Of a DNA stretch of 64,000 nt, positions 34,701 through 52,019 are shown piece after piece. The stretch spans positions 1 through 64,000 of the forward strand of contig NZ_FZOI01000016.1 in NCBI RefSeq assembly GCF_900188385.1, written 5' to 3'. The DNA comes from Azospirillum sp. RU38E. GTDB taxonomy: Bacteria > Pseudomonadota > Alphaproteobacteria > Azospirillales > Azospirillaceae. Position numbers and translations under genes: made by a program. The notes under the pieces were generated by a model, which saw only the letters and a list, made by a program, of their open reading frames with translations, was not told the DNA's origin and made no database searches. Position 1 is the stretch's first letter. Each line of letters opens with the position of its first letter.

Positions 34701-36117
34701 GCAGCACGGGACCGTCAATGGCCGCCACCGGCGGGACGTCTGGGGCCGGGGCCAGCACGACATGGGCATTGGTGCCCGACCAGCCAAAGGAACTAACCCC
34801 GGCCAGCCGTGCAGCACCCGCCCAAGGCGTGGGCACCACCGGCACCTGGAACCGCGTGGCGGCAAACGGGATTTCCGGGTTGGGTGCCTGGAAATGCAGG
34901 TTGGGCGGCACCATGCCGCGTTCCATGGTCAGCACCGCCTTGGCCAGCCCGGCAATGCCGGCCGCACCCTCAAGATGCCCGAAATTCGATTTCACGGCCC
35001 CCAGCAGGCAGGGGCCGGCAGCGGTCGGGGGCCCCAGCACCTCCGCCAGCGCCTCCACCTCAATCGGATCGCCTAGGCGTGTGCCGGTACCGTGCGTTTC
35101 CACATAGGTCACGTCCGTGCCCGGCCGCCCGGCCATGGAAAGGGCTCGGGTGATCACTGCCTTCTGCGCCTGCGCATTGGGGGCGGTCAGGCCCAGGCTG
35201 GCACCATCCTGGTTGGTAGCGGAACCCAGGATCACAGCGCGCACGGGGTCGCCATCGCGCAGCGCGTCCCCCAACCGCTTCAACACCACCATGCCGCCGC
35301 CTTCGCCAGAGATAACGCCGTCAGCACGGGCATCGAAGCTCTTGCAACGGTAATCACCGGGCCAGTCGCCCATGCGCGCCGTGGCCGTGGGGAACAAGGG
35401 CAATAGGCGCAGATTGACCCCGCCCGCCAGCGCCAGCGACACCTCCCCCGTCCGCAGCGCCTGACAGGCCAGATGCACTGACACCAACCCGGAAGAACAG
35501 GCCGTATCCACCGCCATCGCCGGCCCACGCAAATCCCAAAGATAGGCGATGCGACCGGCAGCGACATTATGCGCCGTGCCGGTGGCACTGTGCGGCGTCA
35601 CGCTGGCCGGGTCGGCGGCTTGCAGGAAGAAATAGTCGCTGGACTGGCTGTGTACGCCGACATAGACGCCGGTGTCGCTGCCAGCCAGGCTCGATGACGG
35701 GATGCCCGCATGTTCCAGCGCCTCATAGGCGACTTCCAACAACAGGCGCTGCTGCGGGTCAATATCGGCTGCTTCCCGAGGCGAAATGCCGAAGAATTCG
35801 GGATCGAAACCATCAACCTCCGGCAGGAATCCCCCATAAACCCGCCTTTGTTCCGCATCCGAAACGCCGAGGGAGCGGAAAAACGCCACCTGGTCCCAGC
35901 GACCAGCCGGCAGTTCCACGATTCCGTCAACCCCGTCCAGCAGCATACGCCAATAGGCATCGGGACCATCGGCCCCGCCGGGAAAGCGGCACCCAAGGCC
36001 GATCACGGCCACGGGCGGTACGGTGTTGGCCGCCGCCTGTGCCGCCTTCAGGCTGCGGATCTGGCGCAGCGCGTCGGCCAGCAGCTTCTGGTAATCGGGG
36101 CCCGGATCAATACTCAT
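31771..36117 (-). CDS. PKS F: KS-AT-KR-ACP
   Basis: This 1448-aa single-module PKS begins with a docking helix ('YQKLLADALRQIRSLKAAQ'). KS is about 35-455 (TACSSG, Cys near 205; [21 protein letters not shown]). AT is about 540-850 (GHSLGE near 638; AFHGPLM near 738, malonyl-type). KR has 'TGGTGGLGRTL' near 1074, 'AAGVLDDG' (LDD, B-type alcohol) and 'GAPGQAVYAAAN'. ACP has GLDSF (Ser near 1362). There is no DH, so a hydroxyl is left. The C-terminus 'DNLSEEEVEALLAAE' is an acidic docking-type tail. It overlaps PKS E and the NRPS by ATGA. Confidence 0.95.
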   Translation of the reverse strand: MSIDPGPDYQKLLADALRQIRSLKAAQAAANTVPPVAVIGLGCRFPGGADGPDAYWRMLLDGVDGIVELPAGRWDQVAFFRSLGVSDAEQRRVYGGFLPEVDGFDPEFFGISPREAADIDPQQRLLLEVAYEALEHAGIPSSSLAGSDTGVYVGVHSQSSDYFFLQAADPASVTPHSATGTAHNVAAGRIAYLWDLRGPAMAVDTACSSGLVSVHLACQALRTGEVSLALAGGVNLRLLPLFPTATARMGDWPGDYRCKSFDARADGVISGEGGGMVVLKRLGDALRDGDPVRAVILGSATNQDGASLGLTAPNAQAQKAVITRALSMAGRPGTDVTYVETHGTGTRLGDPIEVEALAEVLGPPTAAGPCLLGAVKSNFGHLEGAAGIAGLAKAVLTMERGMVPPNLHFQAPNPEIPFAATRFQVPVVPTPWAGAARLAGVSSFGWSGTNAHVVLAPAPDVPPVAAIDGPVLLPLSARSPAALRDLSARMRHWLARENPCAGDVAYTAARRREHHRCRLAVVGSDAVGLAAALADASVAEPDGGKLVFVFSGQGNLWRGAAAGLGVREPAFRAALDAADAAIVAAGGPGVADLLLMRPDGVAVPVEDVMDAACGLFALQVALLALYRHWGVEPESVIGHSLGEVAAAYAAGCITLAAAARIVVARTRLSQQAAGATAALSLDEGAAQAAIDRLGLDIAIAALNGPDSVAVSGDGVAIDRLVADLTGQGIRATRLSVPIAFHGPLMEQPAAALRDALIGLVAEAPRLPMISTVTATPLTQAPDADYWARNLRARVDFQGAVVSLLSASATPIFLEIGAHPALSPAIARTALVRGREALVVPGLRRGTDGHVAALTALGRLYQAGLDSIRWDLLSPAGRVLDLPSYPWQRRRFWHEGSGNAPLLPAIAPKPVPLYVPGWVQDDGAGVGVAPLRAVALGLGAGGLADALSVQGAPVDADLVLIADGTGDGAAMVAQAAAVLTGAAGRVHLLVTQSSPVAGALWGLHRGFAMEYPERAGHRLLAGNGTDVAAITALLARPGTEEFQLQGGFVQRQRLLPVQGAGTTVHLRGDGTYLVTGGTGGLGRTLCRWLLARGAGHVVLLSRRPDPAGGADPRVTWRAGDCADAGAMTTLLDELRRTLPPLRGVIHAAGVLDDGILAAQTPARIATVLSAKLDGALLLDRLTQADPLDLFVLNSSLAGLLGAPGQAVYAAANAGLDALAQVRRARGQPALSVAWPVLAGPGLAAGGGARDIGLDPMGPEQVMAVLDSALGLNVPVAVPLPVDWQRFRGLHAGSAPAPLIVDLVRGDGLVAPPVSRDLRAEVMALPAPDRLPAIQAAMAALSARVLSIAPALLDPGQSLLRQGLDSFTAIELHRHVEKSFGISLPLAASLAGGSVVTLTAAVAEGLSAAPVTQAASPDADLARLMADIDNLSEEEVEALLAAEAAAGGVA

Positions 36118-39100
36118 GGGCGGGCACTCTCCACTAAATCCTGTTCCAGTTCAGCGGCCAGCAGCCGGGCCAGTTCCGCTGTCGACAGTTCGTCGAAATC
36201 GTCAACCGGTGCTGCCGGTGGCGGTGGCGACGTTGCCACGACCGCCACCGGATCGCTCTCCAGCAGTCCGGCCAGATGATCGGCCAACGCCCCCGGACTG
36301 GGGTGCCGCCACAGCAGCGTGGCCGACAGGGCCAGACCGTAATCGCGCTGCAACCGGTTGCGCACGCCCATGGCCATCAGGCTGTCAATGCCCAGCCCGG
36401 CCAGCGGCGTGCGCGCGTCGATGCCAGCCGCGTCCCGCCCCGTGACCGCCGCGACATGGGCGATGACGGACCGCACCAACGCCGCCCGCCGCGCCGGGCC
36501 GGGCGGTGGCAGGGCATCGCGTGCCGCCCCTTCCGTTGCCGTGGCGCCGCTGCCGGCCAGCAGGTCGGTGAACAGCGGATCGACCGCCACCTGCGGATAG
36601 GCCTCGCGCCAGCGCGGCACATCCAGCGGCAAGATCGTCAGCGCCGCCGGCAGACTGCCCGCCGGTCGGGCCAGCAGCCGGCGCAGAATCATGCCGCCGC
36701 GCGCCGGATCGATACCGCCGATCCCCTGCGCCGCCAGCCGTTGCCCCCGTTCCGCCGCTGCCGCCGCCAGACCCACCTGTGTCCAGGCCGACCAGCCGAT
36801 CGACAGGGCTGGCAGGCCCTGTCCCCGCTGCCAGGCGGCCAGCGCATCCAGAAAGGCGTTGGCCGCCGCGTAATTGCCCTGTGCCGGCCCGCCGAACAGG
36901 GCGGCGGTGGAGGACATATGGATCATGAAATCCAGCCCCGTCCCCGCCAGCGCCCGGTGCAGCGCCCAGGCCCCCGCCAGCTTCGGCGCCAGAACCCCGT
37001 CCAGCCGGTGAGGGTCCATGGAAGATAGCGGCACATCATCCAGCGTCCCGGCCGCATGGATGACGCCGCGGATGGGATAGGCTGCCACCAGGGCCGCAAC
37101 GGCCCCCAGGTCGGTCACGTCCAACAGCGCCTCGTCCACCGTCACGCCCCGCGCCCGCAAGGCGGCGATGCGCTGGGCCGCCTGTGGGTCCGGTGCACGC
37201 CGGCCCGCCAGCACCAGACTTCCGACCCCGGCATCGGCCAGCGCATCGGCCAGGACCAGCCCGATGCCGCCGAACCCGCCGGTGACCAGCACCGCACCCT
37301 CCATACCGCCCGACAGCGGCGCCTGATGCGCCAGGATGGCGGCATCGTCGCGGTCCAGGGGCACAAGGCGGGCACCGAAGGCCCGGCTTCCCGCCAGCTT
37401 TATCTGCCGTTCCGGCCCGTCCGCCAACAGCCAGGCGGCCAGGGCCTCAGCCTCGACCCGGCCATCCAGTTCGATGAAGCCAGGGCGGTATCCCGGTATT
37501 TCCTGCATCGCGGTGCGGGTCAGGCCCGCCATGGCGGCGTGCAGGGGACCGGTCGGGAACAGGGTCCACAGACGCGATCCCTGCCCTTCCGCACCGGCAA
37601 GGGCACGGCACAAGCCGGCAAGCGACCCAACGCCCACCGCCTGCGCCGCCATCAGGCCGGCGAGCGACAGGTCGTCCATATCGGCCGGTGCCGACAGGGC
37701 GGTCAGATGCACGATGCCGGCAAGGCCCGTGAGGTCCGCAACAGCCCCATCCGCTTGGCGCCGCACAACACAGCCGGCGCGTGCCAGGGCGGCTGCCAAG
37801 GCATCCGCGACGTCACCCGCCCCGATCAGCAGCCAGGTCCCCAGGCGTCGGGCCGCACCGGGCGTGGGCAGGGCTTGCCAGTCCAGCCGGTAGAGCCAGT
37901 TGGCCAGTTCCGCATCGGCCCCGCCATCCAGCCGCTGGAACCGCACCCCCTCCAGCGCCACCAGCACCCGGCCGGCATCGTCCAGCAGGGTCACGTCGCC
38001 CACCGGATCGCCCTGCCCCGGGCGGGCCACCGCGTGCACCCAGGCGGCATCCGCCATGGCGCCGGTCGCGGACAGGCTGTCCACGGCGACCGGCACATGC
38101 GGCGCCCCGCCATCCTTGCCGCGCAGTGCCGCAAGGGCCAGGGCCTGCAACCCGCCATCCAGCAGGGCCGGATGGATGCGGTGCCCCCGCCCGGCGGCGA
38201 TGGCGGGCAGGGGCGACAGGCGGGCCAGCACCTCCCCTGCCCCCATCCGGATGTCCGACAGCACGCGGAAGCCCGGCCCCAGTTCCACACCCGTCCTCGC
38301 CGCCGCCGCGTAATAGTCGCTGGCATCCAGCAGCACGGGGCAGCGGGCCATGATCGGCGCCAACGCCCGGTCGGGCCGCATCGGTGCCGGCGATGCTGTC
38401 AACCGGGCCTGCGCATGCAAGATCCAGCAGCCATCCCCCTTGGCGTGGATGGACAGGTGCCCGCCGCCATCGGCGTCCCGCTGCACAATGCTGTGCAACG
38501 GCACGGCCCCATCACCCGGTACCAGCAGCAGACGCTTCAGCGCCATGTCGACAACGACACCACCGTCGGCAGCAGAGAGCGCCATATCAAGATAGGCAGT
38601 ACCCGGCAGCACCATGGCACCGCCCACCTTGTGCTCCGCCAGCCAAGGGAGCGCCCGCACCGACAGGCTGCCACGCCAGGCGCTGTCTGGCCCCGGCTGG
38701 TCCACTTCCCTGCCCAGCAGCGCATGATCGGCCTTGCCCAGGGGCACACCGCCGGCCCGTTCGGCCGGTGCCAGCCAATGGCGGGTCCGCGTCCAGGGAA
38801 GGGTCGGCAGGTCGGGCACCACAGGATGCCGGCCCTGCAGCGCCGTCCAGTCCAGCTCCGCCCCCCAGGCCGCCAGCTGGCCCAGCGTGGCCAGCAGATG
38901 GGCGACCTCCCCCTCCCCCCGGCGCAGCGTGCCGGTCAGGCGCACCGGATGGTCCAGCCCCGCCAGCCCTTCTTCCAGCCCCGGCACCAGCACGGGGTGC
39001 GGGCTGACCTCCAGGAAGATTGTCGGTGCGTCAGCCGCCAGCCGTTGCACCACGGGCCACAGGCGCACCGGCCGGCGCAGATTGTCGGCCCAATAGCCGC

Positions 39101-41458
39101 TATCCAGCCGTTCACCCGCAATCACGTCGCCCGTTACGGTGGAATGCAGGGGAATGGTGCCGTCTTCTGGCCGGATGCCGGCCAGCGCATCGGTCAACGG
39201 CCCCAGCACCGGGTCCATCTGCGCGCAGTGGGAGGCATAATCCACCTTAACCTGTCGGGCAAAGACGCCAGCCACGTCCAGCGATGCCACCAGTGCCGCC
39301 ACAGCATCAGCCCGGCCCGCCACCAGCACGCTGCGTGGCCCGTTGATGGCGGCCAGGGACAGGGCGTCGCCATGCGGGCGGATGGCCGCCAATGCCTCGT
39401 CCTCCCCCATCTCCAGCACGGCCATGGCCCCGCCCGCCGCCCGTTCCGCCACCAAACGGGACCGGGTGCAGATGATGCGGGCGGCATCCGTCAGGCGAAG
39501 CACACCGGCCGTGCAGGCCGCCGCCACCTCCCCCATCGAATGGCCGACAACCGCATCGACGCGCAAGCCCCAGGCCAGGAATTGCCGGGCCAGCGCCAGT
39601 TGCAGGGCGAACAGGGCAGGCTGTATCCGGTCGGCCGGCAGTGTATCGAATGATGCTGCGGCCAGCGCCAGGAGATCCGACAACCGCCAGGAAACATGGG
39701 GTGCAAAGGCTGCCTCGCACGCCGCCAGGGTCTCACGCACCACGGGCAGCACCGCTGCCAGTTCCCGGCCCATGCCGGCATATTGCGAACCCTGGCCAGG
39801 GAAAATCATCACCAGCCGCGCGCCATCCTCCGCCTGCACAGGCTCCGGCACCGTGAGCAACGCCGACGACAGGTGCGCGACCGTGCGGCCGGTGACGGCC
39901 AGCCGCCAGGGATGGCGGCTGCGACGCTGGGCCTGGGTGGCGGTGATGGCATGGGCGTCGCGGGATGGCGTTTCCACCCGCAGCCAGTCCCGCCAGATCC
40001 CGACACTCTGTTCCAGCGCCGCCCGGCTTTGCGCCGACAGCAGCAGCAGGGCCGGCAGGTCGGGCGCGGCGTCGGCCGGCGGCGGGACCATGCCCTCCTC
40101 CAGCACCAAATGGGCGTTGGAACCGCTGAAGCCAAAGGCGCTGATCGCGGCGAAGCGGCGGCCCTGGTTTGGCCACGGGGTCAGTGCGGTGGGCACGGCC
40201 AGCGCCCCGTTCGCCCAGTCAATATGCGGGTTGGGCCGGTTGAAATGCAGGTTGGGCGGCACCTGCGCCTTTTGCAGGCACAGCACGGCCTTGATCAGCC
40301 CCCCAATTCCAGCCGCTGATTCCATATGGCCCAGGTTGGACTTCACCGCCCCCAGCAGCAGCGGCCCGGCACCATCCGGGCGATAGGCGCGGGCCAGCGC
40401 CCCCGTTTCGATCGGGTCGCCCAGCGGCGTGCCCGTACCATGGCATTCGACATAAGCAACCTCAGCCGCCGCCACACCCGACACTGCCAGCGCGCGGCAG
40501 ATCACCGCCTCCTGCGCGCGGCCATTGGGTGCGGTCAGGCCGTTGCTGCGGCCATCCTGGTTGATGGCGCTGCCACGGATCAGGGCCAGCACCGGGTCGC
40601 CATCGGCAAGCGCCCTGGACAGGGTCTTCAGTACCACCATGCCGCAACCTTCGCTGCGGACATAGCCATCGGCAGCGGCATCAAAGCTCTTGCAGCGCCC
40701 ATCCGCCGCCATGGCCCCCAGCTTGGAGAAATAGATAGCGCCATCGGGCGACAGGATGATGTTGACGCCACCGGCCAGCGCCATGTCGCTCTCCCCCGCC
40801 CGCAGGCTCTGGCAAGCCAGATGCACGGCGGTCAACGAAGCGGAACAGGCGGTATCCACCGCCACCGCCGGCCCGTTCAGGCCCAGCAAATAGGAAAGCC
40901 GCCCCGCCGCCACGCTGGCATTGTTGCCGGTGCCGAAATACGGATCAATGCGCAGCCGGTCCTTGCGCGTCTCCCCATATTCCAGGGTGGCGATGCCCAG
41001 GAACAGGCCGGTGGCAGAGCCGGCAAGGCTGCGTGGCGGCTGGCCGGCGCGTTCCAGCGCCTCCCACGCCACCTCCAGCACCAGCCGCTGCTGCGGGTCC
41101 AGACTGTCCGCCTCGCGCGGCGCGATGCCGAAGAAGGCGGGGTCGAACCCGTCGATGCCCGACAGAAAGCCGCCCCAGCGGCTGGTGGTCTTTCCCGGTG
41201 CCTCGGGATCGGGGTCATAGACCTCCCCCAAGTCCCAGCGGTCGGCCGGCACCTCCGTAATGGCGTCGGTGCCGGTCGCCAACAGGTTCCAGAAGGCCTC
41301 TGGACTGTCCACCCCGCCGGGGAAACGGCAGCCCATGCCGATGATGGCAATGGGCTCCGCATTCAGCACCTCGATCCCGCCGGCGCGGTCGCGCAGCGTG
41401 CGGACTGCCAGCGCCAGCTTGGCGGGCGGCAGGCCCGCGATCTTGTCCAGCGCCGACA

Positions 41459-41459
<1 letters not shown>
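36114..41459 (-). CDS. PKS E: KS-AT-DH-KR-ACP
   Basis: This 1781-aa module has an N-terminal 'LPPAKLALAVRTLRDRA' docking region. KS has TACSAS (Cys near 205), ECHGTGTPLGD and NLGHMESAAG. AT has GHSMGE near 639 and YASH near 741, predicting methylmalonyl-CoA. DH has an intact HxxxGxxxxP (HKVGGAMVLP near 942) and DxxxQ (DGGLQ). KR has 'VTGGFGGIGLVL' near 1395, 'AAGTLDDV' (B-type) and '[10 protein letters not shown]'. ACP has GIDSLM (Ser near 1691). Active DH plus KR predicts an alpha-methyl double bond. The C-terminal tail 'DELSTAELARLLAAELEQD' is docking-like. Its ATG shares a base with the PKS D stop codon (TGATG). Confidence 0.95.
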
Positions 41460-46522
<5,063 letters not shown>

Positions 46523-46526
46523 GGCG

Positions 46527-49500
46527 TCAGCCCTCCGCCTGATAGCGCTGTTCGGCTTCGTCCTCCGACAGACCCTCCAGCATGTCCAGCAGGTCGCCCA
46601 GGCCATCATCAGATGCTACAGGCTCGGCGGCGGTCAGCAGCGGCACCTCCATCCGGTCGGCCAGATGCAGGGCCAGGTCGGCCACGGTCGGATGTTTCCA
46701 GACCAGGGTGACGGGCAGTTTCAGGCCGGTATCCGCCTCCAGCCGGTTCCGGGTCTCCAATGCCATCAGACTGTCGAAACCCAGATCCTTCAAGGCCGTG
46801 TTGCGCTCCACCGCTTCGGGCGACAGGCGCAGGACACGGGCCAGCACGCCGGCCAGATGCGCCTCCAGCCGGCCCTGTCGGGCCCAGCCCACCGGTTCAG
46901 CCAGCAAGGCGGCGCGCAGGTCGGTCGGCTGTTCGCGCACCGCTGCCGCTGGCAGGGCGATGTCGGACAGCAAGGGTGCCGCCGCCAAGGCCGGATAGGC
47001 CTGGGCCCAGCGGCGGCGATCAAAGGACATCACCGCCAGTTCCGCCACCTCCGCCAGCCCCAGGCAGCGCATCAACAGGTCCAGCCCGCGATCAGCCGGC
47101 AACGGCTCCACCCCGCGCTGGCTCAGCCCGTCCGCAGCGTTGGCGACCAGCCCGATATCCGCCCAGGGCGACCAGTTGATGGACAGGCCCGGCAGGCCGC
47201 GCGACCGCCGTGACCGGGCGATGGCGTCAAGGGCGGCGTTGGCCGCCGCGTAATTGCCCTGTCCAGGCGATCCCAGGAAGGAGGCAAGGCCGGAGAACAG
47301 CACGAAGAAATCCAGCGCCCGGCCTTCCGTGCCCTCATCCAGGATCATGGCCCCGCCCTGCTTGGCGGCCAGCAACCGTTCAAAGCGCCCGGCATCCTGT
47401 TGCAGCAGGATACCATCATCCAGGGAACCAGCCGCATGGATGACCCCGCGCAGGGGGCGGTCGGGCCGGTCGATATCGTCCAGCAGCGCCAGCATGCGCG
47501 CCCGGTCGGCCACATCCACCTGACGGATATCCAGTTCCACGCCGCAGGCGGCGATGGCATCCAGCGCTGCCGACTGTGCCTCCCCCGGCGGGCGACGGGC
47601 GGTCAGGACCAGGCAGCCGGCCCCTGCCTTTGCCAACCTTTCCGCCACCGCCAGCCCCAGCCCGCCCAGCCCGCCCGTGACCAGATACGTGCCGTCACGA
47701 CGCAGGCTTGCCGGTTCCCCAAGCGTCACCTTGGCCCCCGCCAGCCGCGCCACCGACAGGGCACCGTCGCGCACCGTCACCTGCGTTTCCGGCACATCGG
47801 CCAGCAGCAGCCGGGCGAAGGCCGCCCAGTCATCGGCACCCGGCACCGATGGCAGGTCAGCCAGGCTGGGGCGCAATTCGGGATGCTCATGCGCCACCGT
47901 CCGGCCTAGGCCCCAGACAGGCCCTTGCGCTGGTGCGGTGCCGTCCCGCTGCACCCCGGCCGTGGCCAACCACAGGCGCGGCGGATTGCGCAAGGCCGCG
48001 CGGGCCAGCGCCTGCACCAGATGCAGGGCACCGACCACGCCGTGACGCCGCGCGTCAGCCGGCGACAGCCCGGACAGGCCCAGCGCCCCCAGATGCACGA
48101 TGCCGGCCAGGGAACCGGACACCCCGTCCGGCACCTGGGACGCCGTCTCCACCCTTGCACCAGCCTGGGTCAAGGCCGATGCCAGGGCCGCCCGTTCCCC
48201 GTCGCCGCCACCGACCAGCAGCCATTCCGCCCCCGCCGTCGCGACCGGCGGCAGCGTCGCCGGCCGCCAATCGATGCGCCACAGCCAGGGCGCGTGGTCG
48301 GGTGCGGCTGTCGGCAGCAGGGCGCGGGCCTGCTGATAGCTTGTGGGCCGGTCCAGGGCCACGCGGTTATGGGCCAGCAGTTCGGTCACAGGTGCAAAGG
48401 GGTCATGGACCGCCGACATCAGGGCATAGATCATCAGGCCCGCATCCAGCGCCCGCCCGACATTGGGATACATGGCGACATGGCGGACCAGGGCCGGATC
48501 GACGGCGGGATCGGCGGCCACTATGGCCAGATTGGCCTCGAAATCCCCGTCATATAGGCAATTGGCGATGGGGCCGCTGACATCGGTGCAGGACAGCAGG
48601 CGCATCCTGGCCCCGGCCAACAGTTCTGCGAACTGCGCCGTGGTGGCCGAATATGTCGATAGTTCCGGCAGATCCACCGACGAGGAGCCTGTGGCCAACA
48701 CCTCTGCCAGAATCAGCCGCCCGCCCGGCGCCAGATGGCTGCGGATATTGGCGAACAGCGATGCCTTGTCAGCGATCAGGCCCGACACCTCGAACCCGAA
48801 CACCAGATCATAGATGCCGGGGAAGGGTGTGGCGGCACTGTCGCGCTGATACAGCCGTACCCGGTCGCCCAGCCCCAGGCGGGCGGCCCTTCCATTGCCG
48901 ATCTCCGCCTGACGCGCCGACAATGTATAGCCCTCCACCGACAGGCCAGGATGTGCCGCCGCCAGATCGATCAGGTCGCTGCCATAGCCGCAACCGAAAT
49001 CGAAGACCCGCTTCAGGCTGGCCATCTCGATTCCCCGGAACAGCAGCCGGCGCAGTTCCAGCTGTCCATCGACCAGCAGTTTCTGCTGCGCGGGATCATG
49101 TTCGGGCTGGAACACCGTGCGCAGCCAGGAGAAACCGGGAACGCGCACGGGCAGCAGGCTCCAGGTCAGATAACCGCTCAGCACCTCCTGCGACGCCGCG
49201 ACACCGCCTTGGGCCAGCCGCGCCTCATGATAGGCGGCACCCTGGTCGTAATAGCCGCCGATCTCCGTCTCCCCGGCGGCGATGGGTGGCGGCGGGGCGA
49301 TGCGCACGCCCGCCACCGGCTCTGCCCAATAGCGTTGCCGCTGCCAGGGATAGTGCGGCAGATCCAGGGGCGGCACCGGGCCGGGCAGCAGCGCCGGCCA
49401 GTCCAGCCCGGCCCCGGCGGCATAGAGGGCGGCCGCCGCCTCGGCCAGCGGGCCCGCTGCGGCCACGTCGCGGCGCAGGCAGGCGACGGCAAGCGCCGGC

Positions 49501-52019
49501 CGGCCGGCGGCCTGGATATTCTCCGCCATGGCCGGCACCAGCACCGGATGCGGGCCCATCTCGATCAGGATATCCGTGCCCCGCGCCACCAGCCCTTCCA
49601 CCACCGTGCCGAACAGCACGGGCCGGCGTAGATTGTGGCACCAGTAATCCCCATCCAGTTCCCTGCCCTTCACGGGCGCACCGGTAACGGTGGAAACCAT
49701 TGTCACCCGGCCATCGTGCGGCAACAGGTCACGCAGCAGCACCGCCAGTTCTGGCAGCAGCGGGTCAACCTGCGGGCTGTGGCTCGCCACATCCACCTTC
49801 ACCTTGCGAGCAAAGGTGCACTCGGCCTCCAGCTGTGTGGCCAACGCCTCGATATCGCCGGCATTGCCGGCCAGCACCGTGGACCGACGGCTATTGGCCA
49901 CTGCCACAGACAGGCGGCCTTGGAAGGGGGCAAGCAGCACCTCTGCATCCGCCAGCGACAGGTCGGTCAGCAGCATCGCCCCCTGCCCGGCAATGCCGGA
50001 CAACAGGCGGCTGCGCAGGGCGATGATACGGGCCGCATCGTCCAGCGAAAGGATGCCGGCGACATGCGCCGCCGCCACCTCCCCCATCGAATGGCCAAGA
50101 ACAATGTCGGGCACGATCCCCCAGGATCGCCACAGGGCGGCCAGCGCCAGCTGCAGGGCAAACAAGGCCGGCTGTATCCGGTCGATCCGGTCCCAGACCG
50201 CCCCTTCGCGGATCAGGCCGGCGACGGACAGGCCCAGATGCGGTGCCAGCGCAGCGCTGGCCGTCTCCAGCGCGCCGGCAAAGACGGGATCATCCATCAA
50301 GTCCCGCGCCATGCCCGCCCATTGCCCGCCCTGGCCAGGGAAAACAAAGGCCACGCGCGGCCGTGATGCGACACCAGCGCTGGCCAGCGCCTGCCATCCC
50401 TCCCCCTCGTCCCGCCCGTCCAGCCAGCCGGTCAGCGCCTCGCGCAGGCCGGCGGCATCGGTCGCCGTCAGAGCCAGCCGGTGCGGATAATGGGCGCGGT
50501 GTCGCGCCGTGGCCCGACACAGGGCAGCGGCATCGGCACCGCCCGCCAACCGGTCCCGATAGGCACCAGCCAGATCGCGCAGGGCGCCGGGGCTGCGGGC
50601 CGACAAGGGCAGCAGCAGGGTCCGGGGGGCCTCAGTAACCGTCAGTGCCGGCAAGTCCGGTGCCGCTGCAACCACCACATGGGCGTTGGTGCCGGCAAAG
50701 CCGAAGGCGCTGACGCCGGCCATGGGCTGGGCCACGTCCCAAGGCTGGGCGCGGGTCGGCACGCGCAGGTCAGCGACCGACCAGTCGATCTCCGGATTGG
50801 GCCGGGTGAAGTTCAGCACCGGCGGGATGGTGCGGTGCTTCAGCGCCAGCACCGTTTTGATCAGCCCGGCCATGCCGGCCGCACTTTCCAAATGGCCCAG
50901 ATTGGTCTTCACCGCCCCCAGAACCAGCGGCACATGCTTCAGTTCCGCCGGACGCAGGGCGCGCGCCAAAGCATTGACCTCGATCGGGTCGCCCAGGCGG
51001 GTACCCGTGCCATGCGCCTCGACATAGGAAATGTCGGCGGCCTCCACGCCCGCATCGGCCAGGGCACGGGCGATCACCGCCTCCTGCGCCGGGCCATTGG
51101 GCACGGTCAGGCCGTTGCTGCGGCCATCCTGGTTCACCGCCGATCCGCGCAGCACCGCCAGGACATTGTCGCCCGCTGCCATCGCATCCGACAGGCGCTT
51201 CAGCACCACCACGCCGCACCCTTCGCCCCGGACATAGCCATCGGCGGCTGCATCGAAACTCTTGCAACGCCCGTCGCGGGCAAGCGCGCCCATGCGGCAG
51301 AAATACAGCGTGGTTTCCGGCGACAGGATCAGGTTGACCCCGCCGGCCAGCGCCGCGTCACATTCCCCGGCCCGCAACGCCTGGATGGCCAGATGCACGG
51401 CCACCAGCGATGATGAACAGGCCGTGTCCACCGCCATGCACGGCCCCTGCAAGCCCAGCAGATAGGACAGGCGGCCAGCCGCCGCACTATAGGCGTTGCC
51501 CGGCCCATAATAGGGTTCGCGCTGCGTCAGGTCGCCCAGAACCCGCAGATAATCGCCGCTGCCGATCCCCAGATAGACACCGGTGGCGCTGCCCGACAGC
51601 CGGTCAAGCGGCATACCCGCATCCTCCAGCGCCTCCGCCGCCACCTCCAGGAACAGGCGGTGCTGCGGGTCCAGGCTTTCCGCCTCACGCGGGGAGATAC
51701 CGAAGAAGCCGGCATCGAACCCATCCACCTGTGTCAGGAAGCCGCCATCACGGGAATAGATGCGGCCCACAGCATCCGGGTCAGGATCGTACCAGGCATC
51801 CGCGTCCCAGCGGTCGGCGGGCACGCGGCCCACGGCGGACCGGCCTTGCACCAGCAGGTTCCAGAAGGCGCCGATATTCTCAGCACCGGGGAAGCGGCAG
51901 CCCATGCCGACCACGGCGATGGGGGCATGGCGCGCGCCCTCCAAGTCGGCAATACGGGCCTCTGCCTCTTCCAGCAGCAGCAGCAGTTCGCGGGTGGGGT
52001 CCAGTCTCTCACCGTTCAT
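46527..52019 (-). CDS. PKS C: KS-AT-cMT-KR-ACP
   Basis: This 1830-aa module has an N-terminal helix '[20 protein letters not shown]'. KS has TACSSS (Cys near 200), [11 protein letters not shown] and [12 protein letters not shown] has GHSMGE near 642 and VASH near 744, predicting methylmalonyl-CoA. A C-methyltransferase domain lies between AT and KR (about 900-1210) with the SAM motif '[11 protein letters not shown]' near 1010 and 'FGFEVSGLI', like MT domains in cyanobacterial KS-AT-MT-KR modules. KR has '[13 protein letters not shown]' near 1451 and 'AAGSLDDG' (B-type). ACP has GFDSLM (Ser near 1749). No DH is present. Methylmalonyl plus C-methylation would give a gem-dimethyl next to a hydroxyl. 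It overlaps PKS B by ATGA. Confidence 0.94.
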   Translation of the reverse strand: MNGERLDPTRELLLLLEEAEARIADLEGARHAPIAVVGMGCRFPGAENIGAFWNLLVQGRSAVGRVPADRWDADAWYDPDPDAVGRIYSRDGGFLTQVDGFDAGFFGISPREAESLDPQHRLFLEVAAEALEDAGMPLDRLSGSATGVYLGIGSGDYLRVLGDLTQREPYYGPGNAYSAAAGRLSYLLGLQGPCMAVDTACSSSLVAVHLAIQALRAGECDAALAGGVNLILSPETTLYFCRMGALARDGRCKSFDAAADGYVRGEGCGVVVLKRLSDAMAAGDNVLAVLRGSAVNQDGRSNGLTVPNGPAQEAVIARALADAGVEAADISYVEAHGTGTRLGDPIEVNALARALRPAELKHVPLVLGAVKTNLGHLESAAGMAGLIKTVLALKHRTIPPVLNFTRPNPEIDWSVADLRVPTRAQPWDVAQPMAGVSAFGFAGTNAHVVVAAAPDLPALTVTEAPRTLLLPLSARSPGALRDLAGAYRDRLAGGADAAALCRATARHRAHYPHRLALTATDAAGLREALTGWLDGRDEGEGWQALASAGVASRPRVAFVFPGQGGQWAGMARDLMDDPVFAGALETASAALAPHLGLSVAGLIREGAVWDRIDRIQPALFALQLALAALWRSWGIVPDIVLGHSMGEVAAAHVAGILSLDDAARIIALRSRLLSGIAGQGAMLLTDLSLADAEVLLAPFQGRLSVAVANSRRSTVLAGNAGDIEALATQLEAECTFARKVKVDVASHSPQVDPLLPELAVLLRDLLPHDGRVTMVSTVTGAPVKGRELDGDYWCHNLRRPVLFGTVVEGLVARGTDILIEMGPHPVLVPAMAENIQAAGRPALAVACLRRDVAAAGPLAEAAAALYAAGAGLDWPALLPGPVPPLDLPHYPWQRQRYWAEPVAGVRIAPPPPIAAGETEIGGYYDQGAAYHEARLAQGGVAASQEVLSGYLTWSLLPVRVPGFSWLRTVFQPEHDPAQQKLLVDGQLELRRLLFRGIEMASLKRVFDFGCGYGSDLIDLAAAHPGLSVEGYTLSARQAEIGNGRAARLGLGDRVRLYQRDSAATPFPGIYDLVFGFEVSGLIADKASLFANIRSHLAPGGRLILAEVLATGSSSVDLPELSTYSATTAQFAELLAGARMRLLSCTDVSGPIANCLYDGDFEANLAIVAADPAVDPALVRHVAMYPNVGRALDAGLMIYALMSAVHDPFAPVTELLAHNRVALDRPTSYQQARALLPTAAPDHAPWLWRIDWRPATLPPVATAGAEWLLVGGGDGERAALASALTQAGARVETASQVPDGVSGSLAGIVHLGALGLSGLSPADARRHGVVGALHLVQALARAALRNPPRLWLATAGVQRDGTAPAQGPVWGLGRTVAHEHPELRPSLADLPSVPGADDWAAFARLLLADVPETQVTVRDGALSVARLAGAKVTLGEPASLRRDGTYLVTGGLGGLGLAVAERLAKAGAGCLVLTARRPPGEAQSAALDAIAACGVELDIRQVDVADRARMLALLDDIDRPDRPLRGVIHAAGSLDDGILLQQDAGRFERLLAAKQGGAMILDEGTEGRALDFFVLFSGLASFLGSPGQGNYAAANAALDAIARSRRSRGLPGLSINWSPWADIGLVANAADGLSQRGVEPLPADRGLDLLMRCLGLAEVAELAVMSFDRRRWAQAYPALAAAPLLSDIALPAAAVREQPTDLRAALLAEPVGWARQGRLEAHLAGVLARVLRLSPEAVERNTALKDLGFDSLMALETRNRLEADTGLKLPVTLVWKHPTVADLALHLADRMEVPLLTAAEPVASDDGLGDLLDMLEGLSEDEAEQRYQAEG

